Source of the DNA: AWTP1-13 sp963770295
Lineage (GTDB): Bacteria; Pseudomonadota; Alphaproteobacteria; Rhizobiales; Hyphomicrobiaceae
Reading direction: 5' to 3'
Assembly (NCBI GenBank): GCA_963770295.1
Contig: CAVYPA010000015.1
Span: 310,001-374,000, forward strand
Length of the DNA stretch: 64,000 bases
Below the pieces are notes generated by a model. That model saw only the letters and a program-made list of their open reading frames with translations, searched no databases and was not told where the DNA came from. Shown here one piece after another: positions 9,225-18,165 of the stretch; positions within the stretch are counted from its first letter, which is position 1; the number at the start of each line of letters is the position of its first letter. A program made the position numbers and the translations under genes.

Positions 9225-10073
9225 ATGTGCATACTCTCGTTTCAACAGGTGGATGTCTTCACGGATCAGCCGCTAAAGGGCAATCCGCTGGCTGTGGTCG
9301 TCGGCGCCGACGGATTGTCCGATAGCACGATGACATCGCTCGGCAACTGGACCAACCTGAGCGAAACCACCTTCCTGCTGACCCCCTCGGCGCCTACAGC
9401 CGACTATCGCGTGCGCATCTTCACGCCGGAACGCGAACTGCCATTCGCCGGCCACCCGACGCTGGGCAGCTGCCAGGTGTGGCTGAACAGCGGCGGCGCG
9501 CCGAAGCAGTCGTACATCGTGCAGGAATGCGCAGCCGGCCTGATCAGGATCAAGCGTGACGCTAACCGCCTCGCCTTTGCCGCCCCGCCGCTGCGCCGTA
9601 CCGGCCCGGTCGAACCAGACTTGCTCGCGAAGATCGCACACGGCCTGCGCATCAAACCCCAGGCGATCAAGGCCTCGCAATGGGTCGACAACGGTCCTGG
9701 CTGGGTCGCGGTAATGCTAGGGGGCCGCGCGGAAGTTCTGGCGCTGAAGCCGGACTACCCGAGCCTGCTCGGCGTACATCTTGGCGTGGTCGGCCCGTGC
9801 ACCGCAGCCGACGGCGAGGGTGCTGATTTCGAGGTACGCGCATTCATCCCGAGCCGCGCCAGCGAGGATCCCGTCACCGGAAGCTTGAACGCCGGCCTTG
9901 CCCAATGGCTGATCGGCGGGGGTCTCGCGCCAAACGCCTACATCGCGAGCCAGGGCACCGCGCTTGGCCGCGCCGGGCGCGTGCACATACAGCGCGACGG
10001 CGCCGACATCTGGATCGGTGGCAATACCCTCACGGTTGTCAACGGGAGGATCGATCTCACCGACGTGAGTTGA
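9225..10073 (+). CDS. PhzF-family isomerase/epimerase
   Basis: A 282-residue member of the PhzF/diaminopimelate-epimerase fold. It shows the N-terminal QVDVFTDQPLKGNPLAVV signature, the catalytic-type Glu (E47 in NLSETTFL), the FTPERELPFAGHPTLGS motif and the SEDPVTGS motif of the second half. Family members isomerise small acids such as dihydro-hydroxyanthranilate, but most homologues have unknown substrates. No other phenazine gene is present, so a phenazine role is not supported. It is the second gene after the aminotransferase. Confidence 0.88.
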   Translation: MCILSFQQVDVFTDQPLKGNPLAVVVGADGLSDSTMTSLGNWTNLSETTFLLTPSAPTADYRVRIFTPERELPFAGHPTLGSCQVWLNSGGAPKQSYIVQECAAGLIRIKRDANRLAFAAPPLRRTGPVEPDLLAKIAHGLRIKPQAIKASQWVDNGPGWVAVMLGGRAEVLALKPDYPSLLGVHLGVVGPCTAADGEGADFEVRAFIPSRASEDPVTGSLNAGLAQWLIGGGLAPNAYIASQGTALGRAGRVHIQRDGADIWIGGNTLTVVNGRIDLTDVS

Positions 10074-10241
10074 GCCGATCACCAGCCCTGAGAGACCTTT
10101 AGCCGGAGGCGAGACCAGCCCCCATCCCCAAACCCGTATTGGGGCTCGGCAGCAAGCGCCTGATTTTTGTGGCGCCGTTCTCCTACGTGGTGGCGCCAAG
10201 CTAATCTGCACTTATCGCTTTTGTTTAGGCGATCAGGCCGA

Positions 10242-10450
10242 CGCTGCACCGGCCAAAGCAGCGATCTCGTGCGTCTGGCCGGCGAGAAGGGGAAGCTTGG
10301 AAGGGTCTGGCCCCACATGCTCCGGCACTCTTGCGCGGGGACCGACAAGGGTACGGATTTGCGAACGATGCAGGACTACCGCGGGCCCCGAGTTCCCAAG
10401 CACACGGCGTACTACACTCGCGTAACCGGGCCCTGTGGGGTGGGCGTATT
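10242..10450 (+). pseudogene. Tyrosine recombinase (integrase) C-terminal fragment
   Basis: One frame preserves the phage-integrase end: PHMLRHSC (Arg-His box), D-L-R-T-M-Q-D-Y and HTAYYTRV with the nucleophile tyrosine region. The first catalytic Arg and the N-terminal domains are missing. The IS110 scrap starts about 290 bp downstream, marking this as an old integration zone. Confidence 0.65.
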
Positions 10451-10735
10451 CCGGGCTTTTTCTACGGCCCGGTTTTGGTGGGGTTTTTGGATGGGTTTCG
10501 GTGCTTGGCAGCAAAGAGCCCCCTCAGCGGCAGGCTGGGTCGCGTTCGCCGCGCTAGCTCTGATTTGGCGCTGCGCGATGCCTTTCCTCGATGACCATTC
10601 GTCCTTGTTGGCTGAGCTGCTTTGGCGCTCTTCAGGGTCGGCCGCCTAGTAGGGCACGGCATGTGATCGCGTTCTTTCGCCAGCGGCGCCAGGATCTGAG
10701 CGCAGCTCGGCTCGGCACTGGCAGCTGTCGCCAGT

Positions 10736-10920
10736 ACCTACGAGGCGGGGTGGTCAGGTTTTTGGCTGGCTCGTTGGTTGGGTAAACGCGGCGTTGAGAC
10801 CCACGTTATCCAGCCCTCCGGTGTTCCAGTCGATCGGCGGGCTCGCCGGGCCAAGTCTGACGGAATAGAATGTATGAGGCTCTGCCTGGCCTATCCGGGC
10901 AACCCTCGATGTTACATCGA
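10736..10920 (+). pseudogene. IS110-family transposase fragment
   Basis: The frame reads YEAG.SGFWLARWL, then HVIQPSGVPVDRRARRAKSD, the DEDD-domain stretch of IS110 transposases. Sequence beyond GIE diverges and no element ends are seen. No gene is evident from here to 11194. Confidence 0.6.
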
Positions 10921-11194
10921 GGGTGAGTCGCCTCAGAGAGGGACATACAGTCTGCACCCGACCGCAATCGTCACCACGCCAACTCAACACTTGACGCAGG
11001 GGCGCCGTCCACACATGACCCTACATATCGCGGCCTCCCACATTCGCCGGTTGGCGTCTGCGAATTTCACCTTCGCTTGCTGCGCCGCGACGCACGTCAA
11101 AGCGGTGCGAACTCCCGACCGCTTGCTCCCGAAATAAGATCGCTTGTTGCGCGTATGTCGCTAGGCGATGCCCAGGCGCGCGGAGTGTGAACGA

Positions 11195-12454
11195 TCATTG
11201 CTGCGACGGAAGTCGCTCTTGGCAGGTTAATGCGAATTGACCGAGCGAATTGAGGCCAGCTTTGCCAACGGAGATGGACGTTTGTTCTTTATTCGAGTTC
11301 ATTGTCGCCACGACAAGGCGCTGGCCGCCGTCCCGAAAGAGTTCGGTGACGAACGCGATAGGGGCAGATCCGCTCGCAATCGTCTCGATGGTTGGAGCAT
11401 GCATATCACGCAAGGAAGTTTCGACATGCAACATCACGCCGGTCTCGATCGCGTCGACACCAAGCCCAACCCCCCGCACAAGCATCGCGGAATTCTCGGG
11501 AATTTGTCTAGTTTCGCGAAAGGTCACTTTGAACAAATTACTTCCACCGCACGCGAAAGAGACTCGGAAGTGTCCGATCTCTTCGCCTCTCGCAGTCAAC
11601 GGATGTTCACGCGTCAGTATCTTGACGCCTTCGTGCTCGACCACCTGCCACGTAGACGGTGAGAGGTTGCCGATCAACTCAGCGCCAAGAAATACTGGCG
11701 ATGCGCGTTCTTCAGATTTGGACGCGGCCGTCTTTATGGCGACCTTATCGAATACATCCTCGGCGTTGTGCAGACCCGCCCTCCTGACTTCCTCGGCGGT
11801 GAGCGGACGGAGCAGCTCCCAGGGTGGTATGCGCATAGCCGCTTCGAACAATGCGATATCGCCTCCCATTTCGATGGTGTATCGGGCGAGCTGTCCCAGC
11901 TGACGCTGCTCCGACACCATTTGAAGGCCCGAATAGGTTGCAGCCATGGCATCTTTCAGCTGTTGCGAGGGCCAAATTTGATGAACCAAGATGCGAGCCT
12001 CGCTGGGCACTTGGCGAAGCACACCACCAAGGAGAATGAACGGGCACATCGAGGCGCATTGGGCATGCGAGGACAACGTGCGTTGGCTTGACTGATTAGA
12101 CGGAAAAGGCAGCGCCCGACCGACCGTCGTGGCCATGCCTAGCCGGCGGAACTCTCGTCCCAGCCAAATTCCCGCGAGCACATGACCGCCCGGCGAATCC
12201 AATACGAGGGTTGCCCCGCGAACGTCCTTCGCTCTCGAGAAGTCGGCAAACCTCTGGGGCGTCCCTTCAGTGACAAGCCCGCTGGCCTGCACCCATTCGC
12301 GGCAAGTGCCTTTGCATGTGTGGGGAGGACCTTCCTGCACCCACTCAAAGGTCATCGGTTCCGGTGGGTTCGCGGCATTGACCGGAGCGACGGAGTGGTG
12401 CGCACTTGCAGCAAGTGCGGCCAACATAACGACAGCCGGCGTCGGCGCTCGCAT
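11195..12454 (-). CDS. Exported ClpP/crotonase-fold serine-protease-like protein
   Basis: I place the start at the ATG at 12454, giving 419 residues, because GAGGGAG lies just upstream and a signal peptide follows (MRAPTPAVVMLAALAASA). The longer frame upstream is Arg-rich and not protein-like. The ClpP-fold signature is present: D86-S-P-G-G90, then a Cys-flanked S135 (CASMC) followed by a hydrophobic helix with LLGG, and H158 in LVHQ. These fit oxyanion loop, nucleophile and base. The last ~170 residues form a second beta-rich domain I do not recognise. Probably periplasmic; the target is unknown. Confidence 0.65.
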   Translation of the reverse strand: MRAPTPAVVMLAALAASAHHSVAPVNAANPPEPMTFEWVQEGPPHTCKGTCREWVQASGLVTEGTPQRFADFSRAKDVRGATLVLDSPGGHVLAGIWLGREFRRLGMATTVGRALPFPSNQSSQRTLSSHAQCASMCPFILLGGVLRQVPSEARILVHQIWPSQQLKDAMAATYSGLQMVSEQRQLGQLARYTIEMGGDIALFEAAMRIPPWELLRPLTAEEVRRAGLHNAEDVFDKVAIKTAASKSEERASPVFLGAELIGNLSPSTWQVVEHEGVKILTREHPLTARGEEIGHFRVSFACGGSNLFKVTFRETRQIPENSAMLVRGVGLGVDAIETGVMLHVETSLRDMHAPTIETIASGSAPIAFVTELFRDGGQRLVVATMNSNKEQTSISVGKAGLNSLGQFALTCQERLPSQQ

Positions 12455-13057
12455 GAAACACTCCCTCAGGTAGGTGTGCGGTAGCAGCGTATGCGGATAG
12501 CGGGTACCGGCCCAGGGGGTCAACCTGGGAGGCACTGTTGGCTGATCGAAAAGTGGCGCATCTCTCTTAGCATCCGCCGCGACCCACAAGCACAAGCGGC
12601 GCCGACGTGGCGGACGGGCATCCTGTTTGCTGGCTCTGGGTCGCTGCCAAGCAGGGCAGGCTAGAGAAAACCATCCTCGCCGAGATCGAGTGGAAGCTGA
12701 GCGAAGAGGGGCTGACACGGTCACGCAACGACGCCGTCGTCGCGTGGGCCGAGCGCAAACCAACGGCCGGCTAGAAGACGCCTGGCTCGATCTTGCGCGC
12801 AGCCTACTTTTGGGCGGGTTCACCTACACGGGGCTGTAGTCGCCGGCAGTTTGATCCTTTCTTTCGGTCGACCTGATCAGACAGCAGTATGTCAGCTCTG
12901 GCACCTATTTGCCGTCGCCTGTACCGCAGATTGCCGCTTCACCCGGCCCGCTCTGAGAAATCCATCCACTGCCCCGCAGGTTGGAGAGTGGCACGCGCAT
13001 TGAGGTTCGCCAAGTTTAAAGCCGTCGGCACCGGATACCAGGCGGTAAGGGCTAGAG
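12455..13057. other. Intergenic with one possible short frame
   Basis: A GTG-started frame of 55 codons at 12607-12774 (+) reads like a soluble helical peptide (EKTILAEIEWKLSEEGL). It has no clear ribosome site and could be a gene tail. The rest shows no recognisable gene. Confidence 0.35.
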
Positions 13058-13453
13058 CTACTCGTCGTGTCTTTCTGGCTTCGCGCAGCGCTGGGTGTCC
13101 GAAGGCCGATAGCCGGCCACGCCAGTCTCTTGAACCCTTTCTCCCGCAATCGCCAATTCGATGGACTGGCGGCGCGAAGGCGATGTCATTTCGCATTTGC
13201 TCGGCGCGTCGAGGCGCATCTCGAGCTCAACGAACTTCGCCTGCACATCGCGCAGATGGCCGGCATCGCACGCGTCGAAAATCCGCAAGCTGACCCGATG
13301 GAGAGCTGCGAGCCGCTCGCCGGATAGATTCTCCGCGTGATGGCTGAGCCGCTCGTGGAAGGCGACATATGGATTGCCGCATTCGACGAGGGTGGAACTC
13401 GGCGCCGCTCCCAGGAAACCGAGCCCAAGCGCGCCAAGCATCGGGTGTTTCAT
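13058..13453 (-). CDS. Small exported hypothetical protein
   Basis: The 131-residue frame opens with a short hydrophobic signal-like segment (MLGALGLGFLGAAPSST), followed by a helical region with two cysteines (VECGN, FDACDAGH). The last ~40 residues turn Arg/Ser-rich and may be read-through after an indel. The ribosome site is weak. I do not recognise the family. Confidence 0.4.
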   Translation of the reverse strand: MKHPMLGALGLGFLGAAPSSTLVECGNPYVAFHERLSHHAENLSGERLAALHRVSLRIFDACDAGHLRDVQAKFVELEMRLDAPSKCEMTSPSRRQSIELAIAGERVQETGVAGYRPSDTQRCAKPERHDE

Positions 13454-13534
13454 GCGACAGTTCTCGAAACCGGCTGGACTTTGGAGTAAGGCGCTGGTTG
13501 GCGGCCCTTTGTGGCGCTCCGGGTCCTGGTCGAC

Positions 13535-13774
13535 CTAGTGCCTGTAGCGGTATCTGCAGAGCCGTTTGCCTTGCAGGCCGTAGTATACTTTCCGCACCAC
13601 ATTGAATGGCCAATCGCGCATCTGGCACGTGTGCCCGACAACGTAGTCTCCGGCGAGGTAAACTCCGACACCGATGAGGATTGCCCCACCGTCCGCTTTC
13701 GCTGTCCGGCTGGTGATGGCCGGGACGACTGCCGTCATCATCAAAGCTACAAGAGCCGTCGAGATAAGCTTCAT
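13535..13774 (-). CDS. Small exported hypothetical protein, 79 aa
   Basis: The start is set at the ATG at 13774, preceded by GGGAGTG. The product has a classical signal peptide (MKLISTALVALMMTAVVPA), a glycine-rich hydrophobic stretch (GGAILIGVGVYLAG) and a basic Tyr/Arg tail with two Cys (GHTC, RLCRY). Alphaproteobacteria carry many such short secreted proteins of unknown function. Confidence 0.55.
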   Translation of the reverse strand: MKLISTALVALMMTAVVPAITSRTAKADGGAILIGVGVYLAGDYVVGHTCQMRDWPFNVVRKVYYGLQGKRLCRYRYRH

Positions 13775-14081
13775 GGCACTCCCCATGGTGTAGATGGAGC
13801 AATCCCGCACAGCCTCAAGATTGTTTCAAAATACATTGGCTCTAGCGTTGAACTCCTCGACAGAGCCCATGCACCGGATAAGCGCTCCATATCCGGGCAC
13901 CTATTGCACAGTTGCGGATATGGCGAGAACTTGGCCGCGCTGTGGTCATTCCGAGGTTGTCCTAAAACGTGAAGACGCTGCAACAATGGGAAAAGAAGTT
14001 GAGCTCGCAGGATCTATCTGTTGGCGCTCTACTGACGTACGCAACCAACTCCTTGCTCACTCATCCCATGAGCCAGGAGGG

Positions 14082-14370
14082 TCACCGAGGCGTGGCGAGA
14101 AACTGGCGGACGAGATTGACCAGCTGTTTGGGGCTATAGGGCTTCGTCACGTAACCATCGCAGCCGGCACTCGCGCTTTTTCCTCATCCTCCCTCATGGC
14201 GAACGAGCTGACGGCAATAAAGGTCTTCGCGCCATTCCGGGTAGGACCTTGATCCGGCGCGTACTCTCATAGCCGTCGAGCACGGGACGCTGGATGTCCC
14301 TCAGCACGAGATCGGGATGCTCGGTTTCGGCTTTGGCGATCCCCTCGGCGCATGCTTCGAACCTGGATAG
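14082..14370 (-). pseudogene. Response-regulator receiver (CheY-like) fragment, frameshifted
   Basis: Joining minus-strand frames gives a receiver domain: HPDLVLRDIQRPVLDGYE (phospho-acceptor D in the RDIQ strand), then FIAVSSFAMREDEEKAR, then AGCDGYVTKPYSPKQLV with the conserved Lys, ending LVRQFLATP and TGA at 14082-14084. At least two indels separate these pieces and the N-terminal strand is missing. Its upstream end is fused to a luciferase-like fragment. Confidence 0.65.
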
Positions 14371-14516
14371 CCGTACGTGATCTTGTCAAACCACGCGACG
14401 TGCTCGCCCATCCAGATCGCCTCGAGGCCAATGTCTTCGGCACGCCGGCCGAAGTCGCGGATCATTTTCGGCGTCGTCAAGGGTGACATGAACGCGGAGA
14501 ACACGCCGATCTTCAT
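14371..14516 (-). pseudogene. LLM-class flavin-dependent oxidoreductase, N-terminal fragment
   Basis: From the ATG at 14516 the frame reads MKIGVFSAFMSP, then FGRRAEDIGLEAIWMGEHV, the first strand and helix of a luciferase-like monooxygenase. Similarity stops after about 48 residues at YPGS, where the response-regulator fragment begins in another frame. The rest of a ~300-residue gene is gone. Confidence 0.65.
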
Positions 14517-14965
14517 TTGCTCACTTTTTGCGTCGGTCGGCCAGTTTAGCCAAGTTTCCGCGCCACCGCGCGGTATCGTCGAGCTGTTTGTGCCATTGCG
14601 CCGGTTCTCAGGCAGGGCCTCGATCGGCGGGCCAACCGTCAGGAGGCGCGATCCTTCTGGGCTCTGGGACTCTGGACACCGTGCTTGATCGACACCGATG
14701 CAATCGCGCGAGTGGTCGATTACGCTGTGCCCCTGACGCTTGTCTGACGGCAGTCGGCGAGCGCAAACAAAAACGATCAAACGCAATTGTTTTGTGAGTG
14801 CATTCTGCTATTGTAAAGATTAGGGATGCGCGGAGCGATCTGACGACCCGCGCTGAGATATTTTGATGCCGGTGATTCCTGCGAGACGATAGGGCTCGGT
14901 GACACCGGCAGCCGCAACAGGCTGAGATTAGTAAAGAGACGACAGCGTGGGAGGTCACGGACTCC
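14517..14965. other. Intergenic upstream of the Rieske/quinoprotein pair
   Basis: No coding or RNA feature recognised. The stretch 14790-14965 presumably holds the promoter of the Rieske gene, because GGGAGG lies at about 14949, upstream of its ATG. Confidence 0.4.
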
Positions 14966-15604
14966 ATGTCGTCGGCGACGCGAGTCACACTGAACTGTGG
15001 TCGCATATCTTGCGGCATTGCATCTGCGAGCGATAACGGGCCGCAGTTACCCGAACGTCGCGCCTGGTTGATAGGCGCCCTGGCGAGCGGCGTGACCCTT
15101 TGGTCGCCACGTCCCACCCTCGCCGACGATCCAAGAATGGCCCGTCCTCAGGAGGGCGACGCCTTTGTCTTCGCGACGGGCGATCGGGCCCGGACACCCA
15201 TCAGCGAGACGGATCTCGCTCTCGGAGGCCCGCCGGTGCTTGCGTGGCCGATAGATCCGGCGACGAAGGCGGTCCGCGATGGCTCGCGGCTCAACCAGGT
15301 TCTGCTTCTCCGGCTGGACGTGTCGGGATTTGACGAGACGACGCGTGCACGCGCCGCCGAAGGCGGGTTTGTCGCCTATTCCGCCTCATGCACGCACGCG
15401 CTATGTCCGGTCACCGGTTGGCAGACCGAACGTCGGATCATCCATTGTCCTTGCCACAACTCGGAGTTCGATCCGAGTAACGGCGCCAAGGTCGTCTTCG
15501 GACCGGCGCTACGACCGCTGCCCGCCTTGCCGCTCAAAGCGGTCGACGGTGCTCCGGTCGCTGCCGGTACATTTACGGGAAAGGTAGGTGGAGGCACCAG
15601 GTAA
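14966..15604 (+). CDS. Exported Rieske 2Fe-2S protein paired with a quinoprotein
   Basis: A 212-residue protein with a twin-arginine type signal (PERRAWLIGALASGVTL) after a ~30-residue leader. The C-terminal Rieske domain has both cluster boxes: C142-T-H144-A-L-C147 and C161-P-C163-H164. C142, H144, C161 and H164 should bind the cluster, with C147 and C163 forming the stabilising disulfide of bc1-type, high-potential Rieske proteins. A Tat signal fits a protein exported with its cluster. The PQQ dehydrogenase gene starts 53 bases downstream on the same strand. I infer it passes electrons from that enzyme or to the quinone pool. Confidence 0.85.
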   Translation: MSSATRVTLNCGRISCGIASASDNGPQLPERRAWLIGALASGVTLWSPRPTLADDPRMARPQEGDAFVFATGDRARTPISETDLALGGPPVLAWPIDPATKAVRDGSRLNQVLLLRLDVSGFDETTRARAAEGGFVAYSASCTHALCPVTGWQTERRIIHCPCHNSEFDPSNGAKVVFGPALRPLPALPLKAVDGAPVAAGTFTGKVGGGTR

Positions 15605-15656
15605 AACGACGAGAGAGAGCTTGAACCCAAAAGCGAAGTTGCAAAGGGAGGAAGCA

Positions 15657-17378
15657 GTGAAGGGCGCACACGCAGGCTGGATTGGGTTGGCATTGTCCAG
15701 TTTCCTAGTTCCGGTGGCAGCCCCCGCCCAGGGGGTCAAGGACTACACACCGGTGACCCAGCAGCGGCTAACCAACCCGGAGGCTGGCAACTGGCTGCAA
15801 TATCGGCGGACGTACGACGGCATGAATTACAGTCCGCTCGACAAGGTCAACGCGACCAATGCCAGGAATCTGGCGCCGGTCTGGACATTCTCGACCGGGG
15901 TAAATGAAGGGCACCAAGCGCCGCCGATAGTGAATAACGGCGTGATGTTCATCACCACGCCGCAGGCGCAGGTGATTGCGCTCAACGCCAAGACAGGCGA
16001 CCTGTTGTGGCGTTACAAGCGGACGCTGCCGGAAGACCTGTTCCAGCTCCATCCGACCAACCGCGGCGTCGGTCTATGGGAGGACAAGGTCTATGTGGCG
16101 ACGGTGGACGACTTTATTGTCTGCCTCGATGCGGCGACCGGCAAGGAAGTCTGGGCGAAGCCGGTCGGCGACTACAAGAAAGGTCACTACCTGACGCTCG
16201 CTCCGCAGGTCATCAACGGCAAGATCATCGTTGGCACGTCGGGCGGCGAGATGGGCGTGCGCGGCTACATAGCGGCCTACGACGCCAAGACGGGAGATCA
16301 GGTATGGCGCACCTATACGATCCCTGGCCCAGGCGAGCCCGGCCACGAGACATGGAAAGACGATGCCTGGAAGAGCGGCGGTGCCACCGCATGGATGACG
16401 GGCAACTACGATCCGGCCACCCATACCGCCTATTGGGGCACCGGCAATCCCGCGCCGTGGCCAGGCGACCTGCATCCAGGCGACAATCTTTACACGACCT
16501 CGGTCATCGGCCTGGATCCTGACACGGGCAAGATCAAGAATCACTTCCAGTATCGCCCAAACGATTCATGGGATTGGGACGAGGTCGATCCGCCGATCCT
16601 GATGGATCTTCAGAGCGGCGGGCGAACAATCAAGGCGCTCGTCCATCCGGGGCGCGATGGTTATCTTTGGACCCTGGAACGGACAGCCGAGAAGATCAAC
16701 TTCGTTTCCGCGGCGCCCTACGTCCATCAAGACGTGTACGTCAAGGTTGACGCAAAGACGGGGCGCCCTGAATACAACGAGAAGACGACGCCCAGGGCCA
16801 ACAAAGACGTCACGTTCTGCCCGTCACTCTGGGGCGGCAAGGACTGGCTATCGGCAAGCTACGATCCCAAGAACCGGCTGCTCATCATTCCGGCGAACGA
16901 CAATATCTGCGGCCGGGTGGTTGGTGAGAAGAAGCCGCTCATCGAAGGCCAGTTGTGGCTGGGAGCGGAGGTTGAGAAGCTCGACCTGAGCCTGCCGACC
17001 AAGCCGAGCTACCTGGGCGAACTGCAGGCTTGGGATCTGGTCGGCAACAAGAAGGTCTGGTCGTACAAGTTCCCGAACCAACTCTTCGCCTCGGTAATGG
17101 CCACAGGCGGCGATCTGGTCTTCGTCGGCGGTACGAACGACCGTTACTTCCGGGCTTTCAGCGCCAAGAACGGCGAGCTGCTCTGGGAGTTCAAGACGAA
17201 CTCGGGGATTAGCGGCGGACCGTCTACGTACGAGGTCGACGGCACGCAGTACGTCGCTGTCCAGTCGGGCTGGGGCGTGGATGCCCAGCGCATCCAAGAT
17301 GCCCTGTCGAAGCTCGGCATTGGCGTCACCCCGGATGTGCCGCAAGGCGGCGTCGTGTGGGTCTTTGCGGTGAAGTGA
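15657..17378 (+). CDS. PQQ-dependent alcohol dehydrogenase (quinoprotein)
   Basis: I choose the GTG at 15657, preceded by AAAGGGAGGAAGCA, because it begins a good signal peptide (GWIGLALSSFLVPVAAPA). An earlier GTG at 15588 overlaps the Rieske gene. The 573-residue product is an eight-bladed propeller with repeated W-motifs (ALNAKTGDLLWRY, CLDAATGKEVW, AYDAKTGDQVW). Metal/PQQ residues include the GNPAPW loop and catalytic D306 in SWDWDE. D308, two residues on, is the extra Asp associated with lanthanide-binding enzymes. The adjacent-cysteine disulfide typical of the family is missing. Periplasmic oxidation of a primary alcohol or aldehyde is expected; substrate unknown. Confidence 0.87.
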   Translation: MKGAHAGWIGLALSSFLVPVAAPAQGVKDYTPVTQQRLTNPEAGNWLQYRRTYDGMNYSPLDKVNATNARNLAPVWTFSTGVNEGHQAPPIVNNGVMFITTPQAQVIALNAKTGDLLWRYKRTLPEDLFQLHPTNRGVGLWEDKVYVATVDDFIVCLDAATGKEVWAKPVGDYKKGHYLTLAPQVINGKIIVGTSGGEMGVRGYIAAYDAKTGDQVWRTYTIPGPGEPGHETWKDDAWKSGGATAWMTGNYDPATHTAYWGTGNPAPWPGDLHPGDNLYTTSVIGLDPDTGKIKNHFQYRPNDSWDWDEVDPPILMDLQSGGRTIKALVHPGRDGYLWTLERTAEKINFVSAAPYVHQDVYVKVDAKTGRPEYNEKTTPRANKDVTFCPSLWGGKDWLSASYDPKNRLLIIPANDNICGRVVGEKKPLIEGQLWLGAEVEKLDLSLPTKPSYLGELQAWDLVGNKKVWSYKFPNQLFASVMATGGDLVFVGGTNDRYFRAFSAKNGELLWEFKTNSGISGGPSTYEVDGTQYVAVQSGWGVDAQRIQDALSKLGIGVTPDVPQGGVVWVFAVK

Positions 17379-17394
17379 AGCCCGAGCGGGAATG

Positions 17395-17423
17395 GGTGCG
17401 GACCGGCGGAGCCGGCCCGCACC
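17395..17423 (+). terminator. Hairpin after the quinoprotein gene
   Basis: GGTGCGG (17395-17401) pairs with CCGCACC (17417-17423), and CCGGC with GCCGG inside, around a GGA loop, followed by CTTTC only. It begins 16 bases after the stop. The stem is strong but the U-tract is poor. Confidence 0.6.
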
Positions 17424-17468
17424 TTTCATGGTCTAGCTGCGAATAAGCGGACAGGAGCGGAGCTTTGA

Positions 17469-17590
17469 TGGTAAGCCATCGATGCCGCTCTTGTGGTATC
17501 TGCGCGACGAGCTGAGCCTCACGGGCACCAAGTTCGGTTTGCGGTCAGGCGCTGTGCGGCGCCTGCACGGTTCACGTCCGACCGCGAGGC
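17469..17590 (+). pseudogene. 2Fe-2S subunit of a xanthine-dehydrogenase-type enzyme, fragment
   Basis: The sequence reads DGKPSMPLLWYLRDELSLTG then TKFG. After one extra base it gives CGQALCGACTVHV, the first cysteine cluster of the small [2Fe-2S] subunit (IorA/CoxS type). Nothing further is preserved. Confidence 0.65.
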
Positions 17591-17599
17591 CCCCAAGAT

Positions 17600-18018
17600 G
17601 CGTTCCTTCAGACGCTGAGGCGTGGGGTTCAGCAGCGGATAGTGGTCCCGGCCGGGATTGAGAGGAACGCTGCGAACAGCGGCATATCCTCCGCACGGGT
17701 TCCACTCGATTGCACAGGCAAGGTTTGAAGCTTGTCGAGTTTCGCCTCAGCACCGTCATCGCGTTCAATACCGGCCGCTCGCAAGAGCCGCCTGTGATCG
17801 GATGTCCCGGTGATCGGGAGGGCAGTCGTATGTGAGGGGCCTATGGCGCTCTGATTTGAGCCGCTCCTGCAGGCCTCGTATTGGTTTCGACTGGCCAAGG
17901 CCTGGCTCGCCGATCACCAGTAGGACACGGCCCTCTTCCTGGTTTGCGTGTTCCCGTCGTCGCAAAGGTACGTCTAGCTCTTCCTCGCGTCCGAGGAGCA
18001 GCGAGGTGCCGGACTGAT
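17600..18018 (-). pseudogene. Adenylate/guanylate-cyclase-associated AAA domain, degraded
   Basis: The minus strand gives GREEELDVPLRRREHAN, then a Walker-A-like GEPGLGQSKP in which the essential Lys is displaced, then LQERLKSERH. In another frame follow ERDDGAEAKLDKLQTL and RAEDMPLFAAFLSIPAG. This is the ATPase part found after class III cyclase domains. The cyclase domain and several frames are lost. Confidence 0.65.
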
Positions 18019-18165
18019 GCAGAACTTTGGCCGTGCAGCGATGCCGAAATCGAAGGATCAATTGACACTCAGGTGGTTCACTGGCGCGTTAATCAAGGCG
18101 TTACCCGATGTGCACCGTTCGGCGCGCGTGCTGCTTTAGAACCTCTCAGAGCAAGGGCGAACGCA

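Noticed and set aside
9225..10073. Phenazine biosynthesis locus because of the PhzF-like gene
   Set aside because: No other phz gene is present and most PhzF homologues act elsewhere.
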